From contig CM072338.1 in the NCBI GenBank assembly GCA_036874045.1, positions 17,816,501-17,880,500 on the forward strand: a stretch of DNA of 64,000 bases, given 5' to 3'. The position numbers and the translations under genes are program-made. The notes under the pieces were generated by a model that did not search any database, was not told the origin of the DNA, and was given only the letters and a program-made list of their open reading frames with translations. Of this stretch, positions 26,301 through 41,300 are shown one piece after another. Source of the DNA: Cymodocea nodosa. Taxonomy: Eukaryota; Streptophyta; Magnoliopsida; Alismatales; Cymodoceaceae. The number at the start of each line of letters is the position of its first letter. Position 1 is the stretch's first letter.

Positions 26301-29300
26301 GCTAATTATGTCGGTGACAAGGGAGACAAATGATCAATAAATGGATATTGTATGTTTTTGGGAGGCAATCTTATCGCTTGGCATAGCAAAAAATAGAATG
26401 TTATCTCTACATCTAGTATCGAATCTGAATACAGGGGAATGTCAAATGCAGCAAAAGAAATAGTTTGAATCAAGAATTTACTACATGAGTTGGGGATCAA
26501 GGTCTCAACTCTCGTACTTATATATTGTGATAATCAAGTTACAATTTATATTGTCAATAATGAAGTTTTTCACAAAAGAACCAAACACATCAAGGAGAAT
26601 TGTCATTATGTTCGTCACAGCTTGTATTTGCCAAAACAATATGCACTCCCTATACAGGTCCTTTCTCTCAACTTTGTAATAAATTAAGAATATATAACTT
26701 ATATGCTCCAGCTTGAGGGAGAGTATTAGAATATAGGTTTATATTGTACTCAGGTAAATGGATCCTTAGGATCCATATACCTATATGTTTTTGTATTTAA
26801 ACTATCACTTGAATAGTAATCACACCTTTTTTGCTCATTAATCACCATTAACTACAGAAATAAAGGAAAAGGGAATTACAAGGATGTTTAAAATAATAGT
26901 CAAAGGTATGACATACCCAATGCGGAAATTAAAAAAGGATACCCAAGGGGATCTTCTATGTTGTGTTAAAGTTCATGTTTTACAATATTCATTTACCAAA
27001 TATTACCAATAGACCATATATGTAGCATATCATGGATGTTATAATAAAAGAAAGAAAAATTGTAAAAGCACTGACCCATCTTGAAGTAATCCTAACAGTA
27101 ACAAAAAAAAGCATCAAACCTAAATGATAGTTTAAAGAGACAATGGCCAATCTATGGAGCAACTACTGTATGATAGATGAACCAATACCATAAGAAAAGA
27201 AATCATAAAATTCATGGTATGTTGTGATGGTCACGTAATTTTCTAAAGTTCATTTATGCATCAAAGCATATTAGAGATCATAAATATCCATACAAGTTAA
27301 TAGTTGATGTCCTTGAGCAAGTTGAAGGTTCCAATTTAATATAGGTCGTAACACACAACTCAAATTTTAAGAATGTTGATGAAAAAATAATGGTGTATCC
27401 TATTTTTGGACTCCAACTACTTCACATTGTATTGATTTAATTCTGAAGAAATTTGGAAAGACAAAGATAATAGGAAAAACAATCAAATCTACGAGACTTA
27501 TCTCCACTTTTATACACACATAAAATTACTCCTTATTGCCATATATGAGGGAACCTGAATGTTATGATAGAAACTAATTCATCTTAGACAGATTTGCAAC
27601 AAATTACATAAACAAATACTTGATAAAAAATATTGATTAAAACTTTAATATAGTACAAAAATCATAAAATGATAGCTCCATCGGTAAAATATTCATCCTC
27701 GATGACCACATGTTCTAGCAAAATGTTAGAAGAGCAATGAGCATAATGAAGTTTGTTTCTAAAGTGCCCTGTCAAGTCAATGGGAATAATAAATACACAA
27801 TGGATTTCTTATACAAAACAATAAATTTGATGTAGGTGTGGCATACATGATGTACAAAAAAGTCCCAAGACCTACTCAATATTGTAGAGAAGGTACAGTG
27901 CTGATAATCAATTATTTGTATATAGCTAGAATTCATTATAATTTATAAATGATGATAAGGCTATAAACAAATTTTTGTCAATATAGCATTCTATTTGAAG
28001 CCGTGGTTCAAATATGGTCAAGAGCTTGAGAACCATTTTGATTTGATAGTATCATTAAAGATGGTAATAAATAAGATTGAGTTTTTTTAATATGGTAGTA
28101 ATTTGTATTTACTGAGATTCAAAATCTGGTGAAAACTGCAAGTACTGCTACTTCTGGCTAACTAAGTTATTCCGATTGGTTAAATAAAATCAAGCTTGAC
28201 ATTGAGACTCAAGTACAAGTCCTAAATGATCAAAAATTTGAAGGACCAAGTGGGTGATTTTAGACTTTCTAGAGCTATTCATCCATACAAACTCTGGCTC
28301 TAAGCACATAAAACAATTTTTATTTGTCCCAATTCATGGCACTTATATGATGTAAAATTAATATTGGAATTTAATGATGTTATTGTAATTGAATGGTGGG
28401 TAATTCATGGAACAAATTCTCTTAGACTGAGAAACATTACAATCAAAATTTTATCTCAAACTGTTTTAGTTTCTAGATGTAAAAGGAATTGAAGTACTTT
28501 TAGTATCATCCATATAAAGAAAAAAAAAAGAGATTAAGAGCCTAGAGATTCAATACTTTAATATATAGACTTCAAATGAAGCATGTAACTAAGTGAGAAA
28601 ATTACAAAAATTTGGATTCAATTGATGTGCCTTTCATGCATAGGAACTCAATCAAAAAGATCCTATAGTTGAATGGATAGAAAAAATGAAGAAATCATTT
28701 TAAACAAGGGTGGAAGATCAATTTAAAGAATTGTTAATGAGAGGGGTGTTGATATAGAAGAATGCATGAACATCAAACATTCTCATGGTGGAACTCCAAC
28801 TCTGAGTGGTAGTGACTGATACAAATAATGATACCACAACTACGTGATGATAATTACAGTGGTGATGGTGATGACAATGATTATTGTGGTGGTAGTGGTG
28901 GTAATGATGAAGGTGATAATGGAGCAACTTAAAGGCAATTAAGCCATTTTACAAGAGAGACTGTTTTTATACATACTACAAAGGGTGGGAATCACAAAGC
29001 CACCATCTTTTGCTCAGGACCTATTGTCATATGATTACTTCATTATGAAAGAAAAATTGTAGACCTAGAGGTGGTATGCAAGCAAGGGATACACAATTTA
29101 TGATACTTTAATATGATGACCCTCAACCTTAACCAATCATTATGATTAGTCCTTCAGTGATGGTTCAAATGGCCCATCATACTATTATTCTGAAAGTGAG
29201 TAGAAAAAACACATCTTCCCATGTCCCAAGCCAATTAATTCGATGGAATGCAAGTTTCATTTTTAGCAATGCACCACCACTAAATCAATAAGAACTCCAC

Positions 29301-32300
29301 CCATAAAACATCAATAATAAGAAAAACACTCCAATAGCTCCCTGAAAATATGATGATGTTCATTCATATCCATGCAACAAATTTCTTTTATGTCTGTCAC
29401 ATTTGTAGTACTTTCTATTTATAAAGTATCAAACATGGCACTACCATGTCATGGATCCCTTTTCATATTGTGGAGACGACAAGTGGCATGTCAACAGGTG
29501 TTCCACCAATGCCTTGTCCAACAGCAAGATGAGTACGACCCTTCAAGCCACTCAACATGAAACTAAGATGATTTTTATAGAATTTGTATCATATGAATTA
29601 TCCTTTCTACAATTAGTGCTTAATTATTCCATGCATGTGAACACCAATATTGATTATATGTGACATTTTATTTATGATATTTTCCAAGAAATTCAATCTA
29701 GGTGATTTTATATCTATATTATATATTTTTATCTTATCCTGAAGTTTCATGCCAAAATCAATGTTTTTTAGTTGTTTCCAAGATTTTACCATATTACGAC
29801 TGATATATCCATTGATCCTTAATATGTTTTGTTTTTCAAAGGATTGGTCCTCAATACAATACCAAAATTTTATTCCATTATCCCACATAATGATATTGAC
29901 ATATTCCTTAATTGTTACTGTTGTTTGTAGCATGTAATACATTGTATTTATCAGGAAACAATATTGTATGGCACAAGAACCTTCAACATCCACTATTCTA
30001 CTCATTTGTATCTTAATTAAAAATAAGAAACTTATTTCAGGCCTCAAACACAATTACAAGAAGCTGTTGTTATTTTCTGTTTAGTGGTAATTTGCTGCTC
30101 AGGGCAAATGAAGAATAAACACTCTCTAAAATGGTATTATATTTTGAAAAGGAGGCATAATAGGTAAAATTTTCACAATGGCAGGTATACCATCTGATGA
30201 TGGATATAGACCTATATAGGCATCTTTTTTAGGCATTGCAATGTAGCTAGAAGGGCATTGATCTATATGTTTAGATTTAGCTAGAAGGTCATCAATTTAG
30301 GCATAGATTTAGCTAGAAGGGCATTGATTTAGGCATAGATTATTGAATCATATGAGCCTTAAATCCAGAACTTGTCTTATATGTTTAGATTTAGCATTCT
30401 ATTTCGAATTTGGTAGTTTTTCTTTAGTAGGTAAGGTTACATTCTCCCTATATATTTGTCACCTATTTAGCTATCTACACAGGACACCACTTAAATGCTT
30501 GGAAGGTTTCGAGATTCCTTTGTTTTGTGAAAAATATAGAGGGGAACAATAAAACATAGAAGGTGATGGTTGCTTTGGGTTCTTGAGAGAGAGAGAGGTG
30601 ATTATATTGTAAGAAAAACAAACATGGATGCTACCTCGCCAGCATATAGCTCATCAACTTGCATTTGACTAGGTGACAGTACTCCAATTTGATCAGCAAA
30701 ATAATCCTGCATTTAAAAGTAGACCAGTCAAACAGTTCTGCACTAGTTATGTAAGAAACAAACTAATTATAACTAAATCAATCCGATTTAAATCCAATGC
30801 CTTGAATTTTAAATTACTTGGGCAATTAATTGAAAATTTTAAAGCTAAGACAAATCAAGGATTTAAATGTCAATATTGTATCAAAGATTGATCCTCCAAA
30901 AAAGGAAAATATATCAAGAATCAAGGATTGTATTGGTGAAAATGCAATAATTTTGTGGAAACAGTTAAAAAACTTTAAATGTCAACTTAAAACTTAAGAT
31001 TAAGCTAGTTATGATGAGTATATAAAAACACATGGATAAATTTTTAAGTAATTATCATGCTTAAAATATCAATTAGACAGAGATGCAATAGTCACATACA
31101 TGAGAAAGTCTTAAATCATGTACAAATAATTGAAAAAAACTCATAATAATTTGTTTCTTCTCTCTTCACTTCTTCTTCTTTTTTTTTTCTTTCCCTTCTC
31201 TGTAACCTCCATAATCAAAAAATTTATCAACTATAAGATTTTAGATAAAATTTTATTCCCATAATGTAGTTAATATCTTTTTAAAAAATCTCTGTGAAAT
31301 AATTAAAAAAATAGATAATAAAGTTTATGAGAATAAAAAGAATGCTATTCATAAACAAGCATAATTTAAAAAAATAAAAAATAAAATAGAATTTTTGAGA
31401 TTTTTTTAATACTTTCACCATTTTTTAAATATTATTTTTTATGTTTTTTTTTTTCATTTTTTCCTTCTCTCTTCCCTTTTCTTTTTTTCCTTTTTTCTCT
31501 CTCTCCTTTCTTCTTTTTTTCTTTTTTCCTTTTCTCTTCACATGTGTCACCATCTTCCTTCTTCTTCTTCTTCTTTGACCCTCCCCACCCACTTGAAAAC
31601 CCTAATGGGTTCTGATGGTGGGCAAGTAGGAAGAAAGCTTTGGCGGTTGGCAAAGAACCATTTGGAGGCTTTGACAATTAGCAGTCAACAAAGGCTATGT
31701 AGAGAACCCTTCTTTCATTGAATCAAACAATCTGTTGATCCATCTCAATTTTCAACAACGAATCATTTGATTCATTGTATTCTCAAGAATACATGGCATT
31801 TTAAGATAGTCAAAATGAAATTCAAGACAGATTGGCAAAATTTCGCTGATCCATCTCAATTTTTAAATCCTTGAGATGAAGAGCCTCTATATGGTTTCAT
31901 TAACTTGAAAAAAGCCTAAGCAAAAGACAAATTCAATAGACAGTTTCTCATCAAAGATCAACTTTTAAGTTTCAACCTTTCTTGTTAATTATGAATGAAA
32001 TAACTAATGAATTTCAACAAGAAATATATTGTGCATGTTTTTTGCAGATGGTATACCTTGAATCTTGATAAATGTAAGTGCAATATGAGCCATATCTAAA
32101 TTAAAATTATATAGAGATACCATATGTTCGTTCCAAAGAATTTAGATTAAGTAGGACTAACACTAAGTAGAATGTATAAAGTGAGAATCAGTGACGAAGA
32201 TGTAACATTTGATAGTCATGAGATTCATGAAAGGTATATCTAATAGTGAAAGATTCAAATATTTGAGATCCATAATAAGTAAAAATAGGAATACAAAGAA

Positions 32301-35300
32301 ATACGTTACTAGCTTAGCATAGAGTTGAAGTAGATTGAATGAAATGGAGAAACATGCCTAGAGTTTTACACGATAAAAAATAAAAATAAAAATTATAAAA
32401 CACCTATTCATTGAACTACATTTTTTGAAACAATATGGAAACTATTAAACAAAAACTTAAATAAATAAATGTATTCACTCAAAATAGAGTGGCATCAGTT
32501 GAAAATAAATGAAGTCATCCTTTTCCAGCCCATTCTGAGTTGTTGCCGAGCAAAATGATAAGATTTATGATAGTTATGTAAGCAACCTGGCAGAACTAGT
32601 TTAGGGCATCGCTTTTGGTCAAGATGTCAAGGATGCCAAGTTTATGACTTTGTGTGTCTTTTTTGTTATAGATGCAGGCCCTAAATTGTTGGGCTCTACA
32701 TCAGACATATTCAGCTGGTGATGGGGCAACTGAAGCATATTCTCCGTGACGTCTCTGTACAAGGTCCTCTGTCATGCATGGTTCACATGGACTATGCAAG
32801 TACTAAATGACTCCCGTGAAAGTGCATTTTTTTTGGTAACTGATGATGCAAGGGGTGGCCTTGATTAAGCTAGCCCTATAGAGGAGAGACCATGAGTTGG
32901 CTAGCTGTTGCATTTTCGGCAGATCAATGGCAAAGCCGCTATGTCATCTCTTTGTCAAGTGTCCAGAGATGGACTGGTGGCTAAGCCTGGCGGGGCCTCC
33001 ACAGTGTGGGTTGGAGGAGGTTGATTATCTGAGTGACTTGGAGACTTGTCCATATTTTTAGGGCTGAAAGAAGAGTATATGGGCGGTAGTCCCTCACTAA
33101 CACTTTGTGGTGTGGTGGTTCAGATGGTTGGAACAAATCAAGAGGAAGTTTCAAGGCTCATCAAGCACCATGTGGAGATGAAGCAGGTTAAGGAAACACT
33201 TATCAGTTGGACGTGGCAACCACAAAATCAGACAGAGTGATGATGTCATAAGGAACGGTCTATGACTGACCTAGGCTTAGTTGGCCGTTTAGGGCAGTGA
33301 AGGTCTTCAACTCTTAGCACATTCTTTATACATGTACTTTTTTCTATTTTATGTTTTTCTCCTAGCCTTTCTTGTCACACCATTTTGATGGTTGTTCGAT
33401 TTATTCACTTTACTGGAATGACCACATGGACTAATTAAAAATTAGAAATGAATTAATACAGTAAAAAACTCTTCTACTCATAATTAAGCAGTTTTAAGTT
33501 AGATGTTCATATTTGAAGATGGTGTCAGAATAGAAAAAAAATCTAGTAGACTCACACATTTACCCAATAAAAAACACTTGCATGACCTAAAGAAGATCGC
33601 TTGGGAGAGTTGTAATGAACAGCTCTACATGGACTAACAAAAAATTAAAAATAAGTTAATATAGAAAAGGACATATAGAAAAAGACCCATCCACTTTAAC
33701 TAACTGGTTTTGAGTGAGATGTCCACATTTCAACACACTGATTAAGCTTGTACACTCTCTTTTCTAAATAATGCAATGATCTGCCGCTCAAAAAAGAAAC
33801 AATAAAGAAAAAATGAAATTTACCTTCCCACTTGCCATGAAATATACTTTGTCACCTTTCTTTATGGTTCCATCAATAAGTCGAAAATATGCAATAACAC
33901 CCCGATATGGATCATAGTAACTGAAAAGGTAAAATAATGATGAGCACACTTTGGTGGACACCAATTCTTTTGCAGAAATATTTTAGACATAATATAAATC
34001 AGGAATAGAACATTATCGTGAATCAATAAATAAGATGATAATAAATTCTGTGGCGATGGTAGTTGATGTCTAAACCATTCTAAGCTTTTCACGTGCACAT
34101 TTTTCATTATTTTTCTACATTTTCATTGTTTTCTAACTCTTATATAAAAGAGACAATTTTTGTGCTTTTAAGTGTGGGCAAAAATGCCCTCACATGCAAA
34201 CCACCATATGGTCCTCTTGTCATAACAGCAAAGCCCTGCCTTGGGATTGGTCACATGCAAGCCTACCATCCTCCATCGCTTCCACCAAATCCCACACCCT
34301 CAACATGCCTACTACCTTTGACCAACAATGAAACCTCATCAATGGAGAACATGGGGATGGAGGAACCCTCATCATGGCAGCACCACACTTTTCTCCATTG
34401 CTTGAGAATCCCTAATCAAGAAACCTTCTTGGGCATCTTTCATCACCACCTCTACTATCCTACCTGAAATCTCCTTTTGCTAGGCACTTACAACAAGCAA
34501 GCCTAAGCATGGACCCATCTCACTGCCTCCCCCACCCCTCGAACAACAATAATCATTAACAAAATATACCTTTAATAGGATGTCCTCTATATTTTTCCAC
34601 AACTATTTAAAAATACAACCTACTCACCTACAAAGGTGGATAAATATGTAAATAATACTATTCCACATCCAAGAATAAATATCATAACAAAGTGCACATG
34701 TATTCACATGCATTGCTGAAAGCACATGTTTCAATAATTTGAAACAAGTCAACTACAAACAATCAAAGAAGTGCATGAATAGGAATCACCAAGTCAGATT
34801 GGCTGTTTGCATTACACAGTAATTGGGTTTAGTATGACTGAGTCAGATTGGCTGTTTGCAACTTCAAATTAATCAGTAACTGGGTTGAATAGTATGACAC
34901 ATATATGACCATGCAAAATTCTACTAAGCTGGTACTTTGTAAACCAGAAGTTAGCATACATGATATATTATTGTTCAAAGTTCTAACTCACATACGAGCC
35001 TACACACTGCACTAAGGAATTCAACATCAATGCATGTTAGTGAAATTTTGTTGGCACATGTCAAAAGTCTTAATGCTCAACACAACATATCCCTGTACTT
35101 CAGTATATGCATCATTTTAGTCCAACAATTGGTGAAATTTCGTGACTCAACTTCATGTCAGAAGAACATAGGTTTTTCTTTTGTATGAGGAAACTCATGT
35201 CAGCTGAAGTCTGTAAACATCAATCTGATATCTCCTTGTAAGCAATAGAATCAAGACCATTGTTTCTTCACCTCATTTGTCTCATCTATCTCCCTCATTT

Positions 35301-38300
35301 CTCTTCTTTAACTTCCTTCCTACAAAGCTGTTGATCGTCTGCAACCTTGTAAGAGCTCCATTTCTTCAACAGAAGTCTTTATCCAATAACTGGATTCTGA
35401 CAACCAACTCGGAACAACAATTTCTTGCTGTTAAGCAGAATTTTCTATTGGTCTTCAAAATCTAACGTATGTTTACTTGTGAATTTGACAGTTTTTGTAG
35501 ATTTCCAGTTTTAATACTTAAATCTATGTTTTTTAATGATTTCTCCTATTTCAGCATCATCCAAGGTAGGTTTACTGGTATAATTCATGTTTTTGTGTAG
35601 ACTTCAAGTGTTAATACTTATATCTAAGTTTTTATTTCTTTTACTGATTTCTTCTATTTTATTATATTTATCATAAGATCTAAGTTAACTGATATTATTG
35701 AGTACATTTGAAGTTTTAATGACTAGATCTAAGTATTTTTAATTACTTTTACTGATTTCTTCTATTTCACTGTATTTTTCATTAGATCTAGGCTTTTCCA
35801 ATTAGATCTAAGATTAAAGCATGTCAATCCCATTAGGTTTAGCAGAAATTATTGTATTATAAAATATTAGTTTGGAAGTTATTTTGTTTTAGATGTCATA
35901 AATGTTAAAAATTAATTTTATTATTATTAGATATGTATTATTGATTATTTTAACTTGTCCTAAAATTTTGTATCAAAATTCATAATTTTTGACTTTTGTG
36001 TGGACTCTTTGATTTTACTGCCTAAAATTTCCACCAAAGTTCAACATGTTTCCCTTTTCATCAAATTGAAATCAACACAAAACCAAAATTGAATTCCTTG
36101 GTGTTGATTTCTAGATAGAGGCCTTATATTAACTTGCACCAAAGAAGGAGAATGAAATTATACCTGTTCCTTGATAATGTGGTCAACTTCATGTAAATCT
36201 TTCTAGAATAGTAATTAATAAGAACTAAGAGAGAAAAGGTGGTGCATGAGAATTGAAGATTATCTTTACTATTTAGAGACGTGATGATTCATATACTTTT
36301 TGAGCAACAATACGAGATACATGTATTAAGAACTTAAAATCAGTGGCCTACACAAGCTGTAGGCAAATTAAAAGACATGATGATTTATATATAATTGACA
36401 AATAATGGATTTTTTGGAGAAGTGCCTAAAATTCTGGAATCAGGAATTTGCATTTCATAATAGCTTTTGATATTTTCATTAACAAGTATATATACAGTAG
36501 TATGAAACACAAATTCTTCAAAAGAATTTTCACACTTGGATATGGATTCACCTCAAAATTCACCCCAGATTCAAGTCAGATAGACAGATACGCCACAAGG
36601 CATTTTAGAGAAAAACAAATGGGATATGTCTAGGACACAGTTGGGATTCGTTAGGATACACAATGGATGCTTCTAAGATACGGTTGGGCTATGTTATAGG
36701 GTTTTTTAATTATAAAAAACATTTTAAAAAATATAACTAGGTTGTAAACGTGAAATCCTTTGATTGCTTCCTCTCTCTCAACTCCCTCCCTCTCTCCATC
36801 TAATTTGTTCTGTGCCCTTCTCTCTGCCACATCTATTCCACACACATACCACCACCTTTGCTTTCTATCTCTCTCTTTGTCCCGTCTGTTTTATGTGCAT
36901 GCCACCACCTCTGTTCATCACCATTTGTCAAGATACGTGGGAGGCACTAGAATTTGTCAAGGTCTAGAGACCCATCACATCTGTGTTGCCATTCCCGCAA
37001 GCCACCTTATTGAGGTATGCCATTCATTCAAATCCATCCTCTTTCTATAACAATAGTTTTTTTTTTTATGATATTGTTGTTTCATAGTTGGAATCTATAT
37101 TCTTGTCTTAGTTTTAACTGTATTTGTCATGAAATCAACAGTTGAACTCCATATTTATAGATTATATTGTATGTCATCTCATTTGGAGTCATTTCACTTA
37201 TTGTTATTTTGGAACAATTTGTTATCATTTTATGATTCTTTGATATGGAATGTGGATTGGAAATCATTTGAATGCATTATTATTTTAAATTTTTAAATAT
37301 TTTTAAATATATTATTTATTTAATGTTGTATACTAGCTGTGTTGTATCCTAATTGTTATAAAATTGACAACTCGAATCCATATCATGTCATATCTATATC
37401 CTCAAATCATATCAATGCTTTACAAATTCAATGTGATGGAAAGTACCATCTTTCATTTAGAAAAATGTGAAACTTTACAGAAGAAATTCATGCAATATGA
37501 ACTACAATCAATGCTTCCATTGCACTACAAGTTCGAAAAGATAAAGATGAAAAACAAATAATTGACATGGATTGATTATATGACAATGATAAGAAAATGG
37601 ATGAAAGAAACAGATTCCTAAGAGATGGCATGTCAGTGATATTAAGCAGCTTTCATGTATGCCAACATCAAATGCAAGAGTACCTATCAAATATGAGAGC
37701 CCTAAGTGGTCGGTCTGCAGTTTCCTGAGGAGGGGGGATCTTTTTCACGATGGCATTTAGTATTTCATGTATCCCTATTCCTTCCTAAAAGATGAAAAAC
37801 CATCAATGTTTTTATGCAGATTCTCCCATAGAAAAATACTCATAACCATGTAAAAACTCCAATACACTATGAATTTACCTTCGCTGAACATTGAATTGCA
37901 TCACTACAGTCTAGCCCAATTATCTGCCAAAACAACAGTCAATGAATTAATCCCACTATATGGAATGAGAATTATACAATAACAACAAGTCTGTCAGAGA
38001 ATAATATTTATAAGCTAGAGCTTTTTGTTTAACTATAATTGATACAAAATGGATGACTATAAATTAAGAGGACAGATTTCTACACAGAGACAGAGTTCTG
38101 CTTATGATACATGCCATCTGCTTGTCCATCTGGTTGCATCGAAATGAGGCTATTTCTAAGAATACTGTCAGTTCACAATTGCATATCATCAAGATGGCTT
38201 AGAGTTTTATGGGCTTGGGAGTTTTTTTTGGATATTCTAGTTTCATTTAAGGTTATTTTCCTTTTTATCTCTTTTTTGCACTTGATCTTCTTTATCAAGT

Positions 38301-41300
38301 TTGTATTGTGGATGGCTCTATTTCTTGAAAAGAATCAAGCTATATTCTTTCAAAAAAATTAGTCAAATAAGAGAAATTTTATTCAACTTAACATAGCAGA
38401 TGAAATAATGGAATTTGAAACTTTTAGAGAGGCAAAAAAGTATTTAGACTCACCTCTTCTATTTCTTGAGCAACACGATTTGGTTCAGCACCTGGCAGGT
38501 CAATCTTATTCAGAACCTAAGACAAAAGGAAATCACTAAATGTTTTAAGCTGCTGGCTGTGTCCTGCTCCTTTGACAAGAAAACTATATTACAAATTAAA
38601 ATAGAAGAAAAAAAAATGAAGAAAAAATACTCAACAACACTTAGTTAAAAGAATGTCTCTTACTAGCTTAGAAAAGTACAACCTACGCCATAATTCTACT
38701 ACACGAGGTCAATCACATTATTTTTTTTCTTAATATTTCTATCTATGGTCAAATCTTTAGTTAAATTACATAAATTTAAATCTTTTCTCAAAATTCTTAA
38801 TCAAGTAGTTTTAGGTTATCATCTACTTCTTTTAATCTCTTTTACATTATTTAATTCTCCTTTCCTAATTGGTGCATGCTTTAGCCTCCGAATAATATAG
38901 TCAAACCATTTAAGATGATTTTCTCTAATCTTATCTTCAATTAAGTATAATAGCAAGATTCAGGTATAGGTTGGAATTTAATGGAAAAAATATATATAAG
39001 TAATTTACTTAGCATAACTTCTGGTCTCTTTTTCCTAAACTTAAATGCCCTTACAAGAAATAAAGTTAAGAGATTTTCGTAAAAGAAATGAAATAGAATG
39101 GATTTAGATTGAGTATATCAAAAACTGAATATATAGAATGTAGGTTCTATGATAATAGGAATAATGATGAAGTTATACACTCGGATAGTCATGAAATTCA
39201 TTAAAGTAAGACTTTTAAATACTTAAGATCTATAATATGTAACAATGATGAAATTATAAATAATGTTATTTATAGGATTAAAGTAGAATAAATGAAGAAG
39301 AAAAATGCTTTTAGTGTATTTTGTGATAGAAGGATACCATTAAAATTAAAAGGAAATTTCTATAAACCACTATTCCTCCAACTATATTTTATAGCTCAAA
39401 ATGCTAAGTTATAAAGTATGAGCATATATGAAAAGTTAGTGTTGCTGAGATGTGTATACTTAGATAGATGAATAGTAATATTATAAGGGATAAGCAAAAA
39501 AACAATTTTATTAAAAATAAAGTAGGAGTTACACCTATTGAAGATAAGATAAGAGAAAATCAGCTTAATTAGTTTAATCATATTCTTAAGAGACTAAGGA
39601 ATGCACCAATCAAGATAAGAGAATTAATTAGTGTAGAAAAAATTAAAAAAAGTAGAGTTAGACCTAAGACTACTTAATTGGAAATTGTAAGAAAAGATTT
39701 TAATTTATATAATTTAACAAAAAATTTGACAGTAGATACAAATACTTAGAATAAAAAGATTCATGTAACCAACCCTACATAGTGAGATTATGGCTCAGAT
39801 TGTTGTTTTTAACTTTTAGTCTTTTTTTCCTAAACTTAAATGTCCTTATAGAAAATGAAGTTAAGAGGCATTAGGAATATCTCACAATAACAAGGAATTT
39901 GAGATATCCAACTTAGTTCAGTTTATTAGCAAACAAAGAATGAAAATTTACTTCCTTGCAAAAACCACCACCAAAGGTGTTAGCTGCCTACCTATAGAGA
40001 ATCAAAATCTATGTAGGATATAACAGTTCTAGCTTCATTTTTTATAATTGGGTCATTCCTAGAATCCATCACCATCGATGCAGTGATGAAAGCCTCATGG
40101 ACTCGGTTCAGTGGTTGGAGCCATTCTTGGTAAGATTCTCTAAACATATATATTACATCTTTGAACCTGAGACCTGAGATCTCTCCACTCTTTTTTCTAG
40201 CAGTACAAGTAAAAAAATAAATCACACAAGAACAGCACAATATAAGTAAAAAGGAAACAACAAGTAACCCCATCAGCACAATAAGGAACCAAAGGCAAAA
40301 AAAAGGCTACCACTTCCATCTAAACTCTACTAAAAGTGTTCACCATACCACCCATCAAAAGAGTATACTTGAATTAGGCTCACCATCCAAATGCTTGCAA
40401 AAGACCGCTCCAACTATCAGCTCAATAACTTGTATCCAAAATTGTCACCGGTGCACCATTCCTTGGAAGATCCTTTTGTACCTCTCCGTCCATCTACTCC
40501 AGAATGCATACAATAGGATTGCCATATAGGACAACACCAACCATAAAGATCAAAGTGCAGTCAAGAGCATACTCAAATTAGCTTCACCATCCAAATAACT
40601 CTAGCAAAAGACCACTCCAACTACCAGCCAAATAACTTGCATCCAAACTGCCACTGGCACACCACTCCTTGGAAGATCCTCTTGCATGCCTTGGTCCATC
40701 TACTCCACCAGAATGCATGTGGTTGGATTTCCCGTGTAGGATGACTCTGACCATTGAGCATTTGAGACTTCAACGGTTCAACCACACTCCCAAAACTGGT
40801 TCAATAAACCAAAAGAACTGCCATACCGAGCCTATTAAGGGCACCATCAGACAAGGGAAAAAATACGTGCAACTTAATGATCCACAGCAGCACCACAGAA
40901 TTGAAATCTACTAGCTAAGTGTTACACCTGCCTTCACAGAGCCTCCTTAACCCTTGTGATTACTGTTTTTAAAATCAAATTGGATCAGCCAGTAGAACCA
41001 GGATAAATCAAAATCGGATACAAAATTGATTTTTCTTTTCTAAAAACCATTTTGAAAATTACATCCAAACTCCAACTTGGAAACTCAAATCCTTTATGAC
41101 CATTTAAGAAAAGATGAACTAGTATTTATCACACTTGTTATCTCTAAGAAATTATAATAATCATTACTTGTTACAATTAAAATACACAAATATATATATA
41201 TCTTAAAATTTACCAAGAAAATCGATGCAAATCATTTATAAAATTTCAAAAAATGTTTGAGACAGATTCACTATTTGATGATGTCATGATGATATCATCA

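Noticed and set aside
28718..28927. His-rich 69-aa minus-strand frame
   Set aside because: Product of a GAT/GGT microsatellite beside the hAT relic.
31432..31677. Lys/Glu-rich 81-aa minus-strand frame
   Set aside because: Produced by a low-complexity pyrimidine tract; no start context, no family.
36760..37050. CT-rich plus-strand frames of 96 and 67 aa
   Set aside because: Low-complexity CT tract inside LepA intron 8; no homology seen.
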